Assembly: GCA_022835595.1 (NCBI GenBank)
Contig: BQUP01000002.1
Span: forward strand, 434,001-498,000
Direction: 5' to 3'
Length of the DNA: 64,000 nucleotides
Source: Cystobasidium ongulense
Taxonomy: Eukaryota; Basidiomycota; Cystobasidiomycetes; Cystobasidiales; Cystobasidiaceae
Shown here piece by piece: positions 56,388 through 64,000 of the stretch. Under the pieces are notes generated by a model that was not told the DNA's origin, searched no databases, and worked only from the letters and a program-made list of their open reading frames with translations. Both the position numbers and the translations under genes were made by a program. The stretch's first letter is position 1. The number at the start of each line of letters is the position of its first letter.

Positions 56388-59300
56388 ATGGCAACCTCCA
56401 GCAAGGCTCGCCAGAAAGCGAGCTCGTCGCACAGCACGGCGTCTCCCAGAACCGCACGTCGTGCGCGGAGCACTAGTCATGCACTTCTTGAGAAGGATAG
56501 CCGATACAATACGGGCAAGAGCAAGACCGACCGCTATGTCAGTTCTAGCAGCAAGAAGACATCAAAGCACGGCAATGCTCGTACTGGCAGGAATCGCAAG
56601 AATGACGAGAGCGATGATGCGGAGAGCACCCCAGACGAGGATTCAGATCATATAGAGCGAAAGAGGCGAAGTCAGCTCAAGAAACAGAAAGCACAGCTAA
56701 GAGCACAAAGTCCCGATGAAGATCTCTATCAGTCGTCTTCGTCTGATTCCGGCTCAAGCAGCGATTCCGTTCAGGTCGTTATCGCATCCAAGGTGCGTGT
56801 AAACAGTTAGGTGTATGACGACAATCGATACCTTGTCGAATATTAACGATGCTCGTGTTCCTCTAGCGTCAATCAATAACTAAAACGTTGAAAAGCCGTG
56901 CCGCACCTGCTGATACCAAGCGTGGACGCCCCTCACCCGTCAAGCCTACTGCTAACAAGCCAAGAACCAAACCTTCAGCTGTATCGAAGCGATCTGTTAC
57001 TGGGCCCAGTCGCCTAGGAAGTGGCAGCGTATCTCCTCCACCTTTACGTGTGGTGGCCCCAGGCTCAGGCTCCCGTCCGAAAGCACGGCCTTCTGCTTCT
57101 CAAAAGCTGGTATCCCCTGAGATCCGCCCACGTTCGAAACAGAGAGACTCACCACCTGCACCCCAAAGATCTTCACAAAGTACTGCTAAGGTATCTAGCC
57201 GCGAGGAGGAGCGACCTCGAGGACGCCCTGCACTTCAGCCACAACCCAAGCGTACTAAAGCCAATGTGCTGCATACTGAGAGTGACAGTTCGGATGCTGC
57301 ACTAGAGCATTTCGTACCCCCGAAGAAGCTTGCAATCCCTGCTTCAAGCCCTGCTCGCTCGAATGGCCTGGTCAACAAACGTAAAGCATCCTCACCAAGC
57401 GACACGGACAGCTCTGGTGCAGGTGTTCCACCTCCGCCGAAACGAACAGTGTCAGACAGGCCGGTAAATCAGGGACGGCCAGGGCCATCTCTTCAACAAA
57501 GCAAGAGACGGGCGCCGACTCCGACAGATTCTTCAAGCGATGCTGCTGAAACCCCGCCTATTCGAAAACCGATCCTTCAATCGCGCCTTGAGGTCCCCGC
57601 AAGACCACGAGCTGTGCCAGCAGTATTCTCAGTTAAACGAGTACCCTCTCCGTCCGATTCTGACACCGAAAGCGATGTTCAGAGTGTTGCAAAGCCTGTT
57701 GCAGTGGCTCGGGAGACGATCGTTGTTAAAGAGCGGATTCGCACCGTAGATAAGCAGAGCACAAAATACGTGGAGCAGAGGAGGCTTTCCAACCCGCCGC
57801 GACCAGTCATAGAGATTCCGAAAGCTGGCAAAAAGCGTACCGCCGCGCATCCATCGTATTCTCCTGCCCTAGTTGATGCATCACTATCACCGCCAGCGAA
57901 AGCGCACGTCTTAGCTCCCTCGAAGTCGCAAACAGAACCGATTCGACCGAAGCCCGTGGTGAACAGACAAGCTGAAGGGGATTACGATCTAGACTTACAG
58001 TCAGCCCTCTCAGACGTACAAGCAGAACGGATACGGCCAAAGCCTGTAGTGCACAGAAGAGTCGAAGCTGAACTGGATTTCTTAGAAGTTACTCAAAGGG
58101 AAAGCCGTTCACCATCAGAGCCTCCGGAATCTTATGTTGGCACCTCCGCCCAGATCTACATCGAGCAGAGAAACGCCCGCCAGACAATCCATCACGCCTC
58201 CCCGTCTTCGTCGGAGCCAAGGCTTTTGGCGGAAGAACCTCGACGCGTTATATCTTCAGAAGAGACCGACATGCCCAAAGAACTTTCTCAAGGCGAACGA
58301 TCTGTTAGACAGCTGTCTCCCAAACGCTCACCACTCGAGATCAAGCGACGTACGCCCTCCCTTATGGGAAGCGACGATGATAAAATTCAAGATGATCCGG
58401 AACCTGCCCAAAGAGCACCTTCGCTCAGAGCTCGCAAATCTACTGCTATAACACGCCAGCAACCGTACAGCCGCGAGCTTGAAATTGGGTCGCGGAATGA
58501 GGCAATTTTGGGGCAGGACACACGCATTCCGGACGACAAGTACGGCAAGAAGCCCTTCCCGCGTCTCAGTCGCTCGTCTTCGGACGAGGACGATAGCGCC
58601 GAAGAGGAGACAGCAATCGCAGCAGTTTTGGCAGCATCAAAGAGAGGGCAAATCCCTGAGCGGAATCACAAGCAGATGGACAGACGCGAAGAGCCTTTGG
58701 AGCACTTCGTGCCAGAGGAGTCTCCGCCCGTCAATGAGGGACCTTTGGAACAAGATTTGTCAATCTTTGAGGCTCGAGAGGTCGAAGAAAGCCCTCTTTT
58801 GCCGCAAGAAGAGGACTATGCTGCAGCGGAAGTTGAGTCTGTACAGGAAGATATACCTGTGCCAGCTTCTGCTAGCTGGAGCCATTCGGTGAGCCAATCA
58901 GATACACGATGGAATTATATCCAGCTGACCACTTGTGCAGAAATCTCCTCGACCACACCGCGAAGACGAACCTCGGTTCACCGCCACCTCCCGTATTATA
59001 TCCCAACCAACCAGATCTAAGAAGGTGCGCCGGGAAGAGCGCTATGTGGCGGATATCCCAGTACCATACGATGCCGAGGGTCACCAATCCAATGACTCCG
59101 GGGAAGAAAGATACAGCGATGCAAATTCCGGCCCAGGGTCGCCACCGTTGCAAGTGAAGCAAGAACCAATTTCCCTTTCCAAGAGAGCCCGAAAGGTCAC
59201 TGGAGGTATTTATGCTGCCAGTCGCCAATCTGCTGTCAGCAGCCAGCCTGTCGCGCGCCGGGCTACCATACCCCGGAAGTCTATCAAGGGTGAGGAGATT

Positions 59301-62300
59301 ACGGAGGAGTCAGCGAGCGAAAGTGACACCTTTGGCGACAACGGAGCTATCGTATCGGATAGTACTGCAAACTCAGGACATTCGGATGCAAACGATCATC
59401 GACGCACTTCAATGACGGTGAAGCCCCGTGCGCGCGAATCGAAGACAGCTGCCAATCTTGATCCAGATTTTGTGGAAAGCGTAATGTCACGAAAGAGGCG
59501 CAATGCTTCAGGATCTAAGGCCGAGTCCGTGACAAGACCATCAGTAGACCGGCGCTCGAGCCCAGTCGCTCTAAACACCAACAAACCTACGAGACCTTCT
59601 AAATCCGCAGGGAGAAGCAGCAATACCAGACCGCTGTTCGAGACTGGGTACGCACCGCGCCGGAAAAGCTTGACTGAGCGTTTCTCAGGCGAAGATACCG
59701 ACAGCAGCGATAATGTGGAAGTCATGAAGAGTTCGACCCTGGAAGGAGGACAAAGTGCGGATGCTGTATTGAGAGCAATGTCACGAGAAAGCCGACAGAA
59801 AAGTGAACAATCGGATACCAGGGCCCAGTCTAGAAAAGGGAAAGGCCGTGAAGTCTACGAGGAAGAGCCGTCAGATAGAGAAGATGTACAGGTAATTGCG
59901 CAGGATCGTCCGGAATCTGACGACTCATTGCCGCCGCCGCCCTTGGGACGCTATGACTCCTCGAGAGGTAACAGAACAGCCTTTGCCTCTCAGAATCAGG
60001 GGCATAGCAATGGAATACAACAGGATTATGAGGACATGTCACAAGACATACTGGCTGCTTTCGATGAACCCAATGCCTTCTCTCCCCCGCCAGTCACCCA
60101 TGGCGGACATTCAGATTTCTTCGCGGCAGATGTCGGTTCGGATGCTAAAGAAAACGGTGACGAAGGCGACCGGCGTGTACGCACGGCTACAACTTCCTAC
60201 CGCGGTTCATCGTTTCATCCTCTGCAGCCGGCCCAGCCAGTCGAAGATACGTTTGCTGCAGTCCAAATCGAGCCTGCAGGAGAAATTGAAACAACTGCCG
60301 CCATTCCTGAAGGCGACGCGCCTATTCTTAGGCAACCTTATTTTGCTTCGCAATTTGGTAGTCTACCGCGAGAAGTCCTGGAAGCGGTACATAGCGCATC
60401 CTCTTCGGATTCCCATCAACCAGCTAGCAATTCAAGCAAACGAAGGACAGGCCCGACGCCCGCCAATGGTAAGCGTCGTCAACGAGAATTGTACGCTGAA
60501 GATGTCGAGGACGATGAAGTTGTTGTCCGAGATTCCGCTTTCGTCAGAGATCCTCATGGCCGAATGATGCGAAAGGAGGAAATGCTAAGAATGCTCGCCG
60601 AGCACGAGACAAGTTCGAAGGGCAAAGGGAAAGCAAGAGCGTCCTCACTGGAAGATGCAGAGGGTAGCCTAGTAGATGAAGCGGAGTTGGCAGCCCACGA
60701 AGCTCTTGCCGAGGAGGAGCGAATGCACGCTTCAGCAAGCCAATCGTTCGATTTCGACACGAGCCTTGGGCTCGAATCAGTCCGATACGATGATAAGGCC
60801 GACGATGATCAAGACTTTGATATCTCTATAGCGAGATTCGAAGTACAAGTCGAAGAGATACTCGAGGAAGATGATATGATGCAAGGCGGAAGCTCGGCAC
60901 TCGAGATAATTGAAGGCATCGTGGAAGAGTACGAAGAAAACTTCTGGGAAGATGAGGTAGAGTTGTTCGTTGTCGAGCAGCTACTACATCGTCATCACCG
61001 AAGGAAGTCTACAAGGCTCAGCACTACACGAGCTCAGGCTGAAGAGCAAATCCTTTCACCAGCAAGAGGGGCCCAGACTCATGCGTCAAGCCTTCCATCC
61101 GACCCCGTCGAGCCAGAGATTGTCCCAACTCCTGGTGAAAGCCTGGTGCATAATCGCAGTGGCATTCATCATGCGAAGATCCCAGACGCGGTTACATCAG
61201 GCTCGACCAGAGCTCTGACGCCTCCCTCGGAGCTTTCAGCAACGACGGGACGCGCGAGTCCAGACTTAGCGATTTCAACTCCACATAGAGCCATTCCTCG
61301 CGGCAGCCCTTCGAAAGTATCTCCTACCAAGCATCGAAAAGCTGAGAGTGCTTACAGATCAGCCAGCGTGCACTCTCGAGCAGAAGGTATTTTGAAGTCG
61401 GCTGAAAGTGGTGATGGCAAGTCGAATAGTCAAGATGAGCCTGTCATTGTTCCATCTGCGCAGACCCGCAGGAAGGAAACCACAGCGCAACAGCAGAAAG
61501 ACACTCCAGATGGCTCTCTGCTCTCATCGGCCAGTCACGGCATCACTCGCGAAGGCCCGGCACAGGAAAAGACACCGCAAGAAGAATTCAACCCTGGTAG
61601 TGTCCGCAGTGAGCGTGCGGTCACTCCCCAACAGCCGTCTGCTCCAACGGCTAGTCAGACGCCGAACAGTGAGCATGGCCGCAACAAAAGGCAAAACAAT
61701 GTCTACGTCGAGATCCAGTCGCCTCAAAAAGCCTCACCGGCGCGCAAGGCCCGCGATCAGAGTAGTATCATTGCGAGTGCACCTGTGCTACTGGATTCGA
61801 CGAGCAAAAATTCTGAAATCGGGGATGCTCATATTCAGGAGGAGCAGAGTGAGACTCGGGAGTTCGATCAGCATGTAGCTATGCCTGCAGCATTAGACGG
61901 CAACGAGGCTGGACTACCAGACAGTCCATTGGCGCGTCGTCGCGGATCATCGTATGTCGAAGAAATAAATGCCATGGTGGAAGAAGAGCTTGCAGAAATA
62001 GCAGAGGCTTTGAGTGACCCGGAGATTGCGGCATCGAAGCAAAGCCTGCCTAACGTCACACCGAACTCTGCAACAGCTTCAATGGATGTTAACATGGCTA
62101 CCGAGAACGAAGACGGCTTCCTTACGACTACCACGCAAGCATTGGGGGAGGCAGTCGCTGGTTCGACACCTGCAGAAGCTCGGGGTGAAGAGATACTCGA
62201 AATAGTCACAACTACTACATTGGAAGTGACGGAAATTTCAACACAGCAAACCGTGGAAGAAACGCAACCAGTTGAGTCAACTGGAGCGCAGGTGCTTCCT

Positions 62301-63451
62301 GTAAAGACCACAGTCGCGTCATCATCTTCGTCAGATTCAGATGCGCCATCGGAACATGGTGTACGCGCTTCTTCTGCTCAAGCTGCAGTGGCGGAGCCCC
62401 TAGTAGAACGCAATGCGTCTACGAGCGCGGCAGAATCCTCTTCATCTAGCTCCGAGAGTACTGGGTCCGCTGACACGGAATCGAGTGAGGAAAGCGATGA
62501 CGCGGAAGGCGAAGTCTTCGTCGAGGACCCTGAAAAGCCTTTCAGCCTCACCGATTTGCTATCTTGGGCAGATAATCTGAAGGGTGAGCTATACTTGACC
62601 TTGCGATGGTGACAGCTTACTGAGGCGGTATCTGCATACAGACGAAGAGAGGCCACATCTCATCACGAGCTTAGGCGCGAAGAAATTGTTCGAACAGATG
62701 AAACTCAGCACAGACGGTGTATGTACCTCTCTTCTGTTGACAGGTTGGGATTTGGCTGATTACTGCGACTACTGCAAAATAGGCTTTGCCTCTTCTGCTG
62801 GCTTGGAAGCTTGAGAGCCGTACTAAGGCAGAATGCGTAAAGGTCGATTTTGTTAGCCTCTTACGCGAGAACGAGTAGGTAGCATTCGCCCGCCAGACTG
62901 CTTCTTCTTCGCTAACGGTTGTGCCTTTCAGAATTGACTCGCCGACAAAGTTAGCCACATACTTGACAGCTCTACAGACGACAACGCTAGCTATATCTTC
63001 ACACCTGCGATTCCCCTCTACATCGGGAGATGACACGGACAGCCAACCCGTGCGGACGTGGCGGATTCCGGAAGCGTATCGCTCTTTCTATGATTTCAGT
63101 TTTGATTATGCTCGTGAGACTATAGAATCAGAAAGCATAACACAAGATCAAGCCCGTAACCTCTGGTGGATAATCCTTGCACCATGTTTGAGTCGAGGAC
63201 AAGATATTGTGGACTTACTGGACAGCGGTGTTTGGAAGGGAGACATCACCAGAGAGGGGTGGCAAGGACTTCTTGACGCATGCGCCTCGGGAGATCGTCT
63301 GCTATCGAAGCATCATAGTGGAGATATTGCAAGTGGGCAAGACCTCGTTGCATCCTTTCGAACATGGTTGATGTGCAAAAAGGATAACTCTGCTGTGGCC
63401 GAGAATGGCGAAGAAGTGGTCCCTGCGACACAACCGTCAGCAGAAGCATAA
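56388..63451 (+). CDS. Very large (2252 aa) mostly disordered protein with a folded C-terminal domain
   Basis: Six exons (56388-56792, 56867-58888, 58941-62583, 62642-62718, 62783-62874, 62932-63451) join in phase to 2252 residues. The first roughly 2000 are low-complexity, rich in Ser, Pro, Glu, Arg and Lys, with repeated acidic phospho-type patches (SPSDSDTESD, SDSSDAALEHF), two copies of LEHFVP and a local duplication around 57940-58060 (IRPKPVV twice). Basic clusters (RSKKVRREER, SKRRTGP) suggest nuclear localisation. The last 250 residues look folded: LTDLLSWADNLKDEERPHL, GAKKLFEQMKLSTDG, ALPLLLAWKLESR, SPTKLATYLTALQTTTLA, WRIPEAYRSFYDFSFDYA. I recognise no family. A chromatin or DNA-repair scaffold is a guess from composition only. 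Confidence 0.75.
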
Positions 63452-63727
63452 AGTATCTGCAGACGATATGTCAGATTTAAGATCGGTCTCCGTACAAAGG
63501 GTTACAAGTTTGTGCTTCGCAAATCACAAGGGGAGAAGCCCGATGTGTCATTAGGATGCTTCTTTAAATGTAGAGCTGCTCTCGCCAATCTACCCGCAAT
63601 CAGATGCTACATGTATATATAATGGTCAATGTTCCTGAGCTAATGTTCAACACCACCCGAGTGTTATCATCAGACGACTGGCGGGCCTAATTCGTCCGAC
63701 CTCGGGTCCCGGTGTTCTCGATTCAAG

Positions 63728-64000
63728 TTATGAGCTTAAGTCCGCAACCTGAAACATCGATGAAGTGTCGCTGTCGGTTACTTCTGCCATTCCCTCTCCC
63801 TCGGCTTCGACTTCGTTCTCTTCATCGTCTTCTTCCAGGTTACTTGATGTTTCCACATCCTCCCATTCATCATTCGAACCTTCCGGGCTATACTGAGTCG
63901 TGAACATACTTGCACTCTCTTCTCTTTCAACTGTCTGAGCGTCATTGTAGAGCTTGGAAAAATCATAGCATAGGACAGCGTCATTAAGGAATACTCTATG
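63728..64000 (-). CDS. C-terminal fragment of an unidentified minus-strand gene
   Basis: Reading from the right edge, the minus strand is open for 90 residues: HRVFLNDAVLCYDFSKLYND, then AQTVEREESASMFTTQYSPE and a strongly acidic tail (LEEDDEENEVEAEGEGM) ending ADLSS before TAA at 63730-63728. The first 25 residues look like the end of a folded domain; the rest is disordered. The protein cannot be identified from this part. Its stop lies 276 bp from that of the giant gene. Confidence 0.6.
   Translation of the reverse strand, partial: HRVFLNDAVLCYDFSKLYNDAQTVEREESASMFTTQYSPEGSNDEWEDVETSSNLEEDDEENEVEAEGEGMAEVTDSDTSSMFQVADLSS

Noticed and set aside
1-64000. Transposons, LTR elements, virus-derived genes, CRISPR arrays, rRNA
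   Set aside because: Looked for reverse transcriptase, integrase, transposase, capsid and polymerase motifs and long terminal repeats by eye; none was seen.

Overview
The window reads as nuclear DNA of a filamentous or yeast-like fungus, most probably a basidiomycete. Genes are intron-rich (mostly 48-120 nt GT-AG introns, CTNA(A/C)-like branch sites, frequent GTGAGT donors), and the proteins are fungal versions of conserved eukaryotic genes. A placement near Ustilaginomycotina is only an impression. I found no transposon, viral element, CRISPR array, rRNA or convincing tRNA.

Left part (1-24.2 kb): the 5' end of a C2H2 zinc-finger regulator (-); an SLC41/MgtE Mg2+ transporter (-); a small Cys-rich secreted protein (+); the SAGA subunit Ada3 (+); an aldo-keto reductase (-); DNA polymerase delta subunit Pol32/Cdc27 (+); an LRRC40-like LRR protein (-); a Ser/Ala-rich single-pass membrane protein (+); a degenerate protein-kinase-like gene (-); and a glutathione peroxidase (+).

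Middle part (25.7-43.7 kb): phosphatidylinositol synthase (-) and mitochondrial Lon protease (+) diverge from a 205-bp spacer. They are followed by a small EF-hand-like protein (+), SNU13 (+), eIF3l (-), COQ2 (+), an ELMO-domain protein (-), a nuclear-type LRR protein (-) and a membrane-anchored PC-esterase-like protein (-).

Accessory island (about 43.7-50.0 kb): no conserved housekeeping gene was found here. It holds five very small, spliced, minus-strand genes rebuilt by hand from phase-compatible introns. Four begin Met-Gly-Cys and the fifth begins Met-Ala-Cys, so four carry a candidate N-myristoylation/S-acylation signal. Two of them (Gly-rich) are a tandem duplication with conserved introns and upstream sequence. 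This is the most novel part of the window.

Right part (50.0-64 kb): lariat debranching enzyme DBR1 (+) and NatC subunit NAA35/Mak10 (-) meet tail-to-tail with overlapping stop codons. A RING-like zinc protein (-) diverges from a 2252-residue mostly disordered protein (+), and the C-terminus of a further minus-strand gene runs off the end.

Splicing is a recurring theme. The conserved protein sequences of glutathione peroxidase and SNU13 are best explained by a 2-nt and a 3-nt microexon, and DBR1 has a 15-nt exon. All exon models are inferred from sequence, splice signals and family knowledge, with no transcript data.
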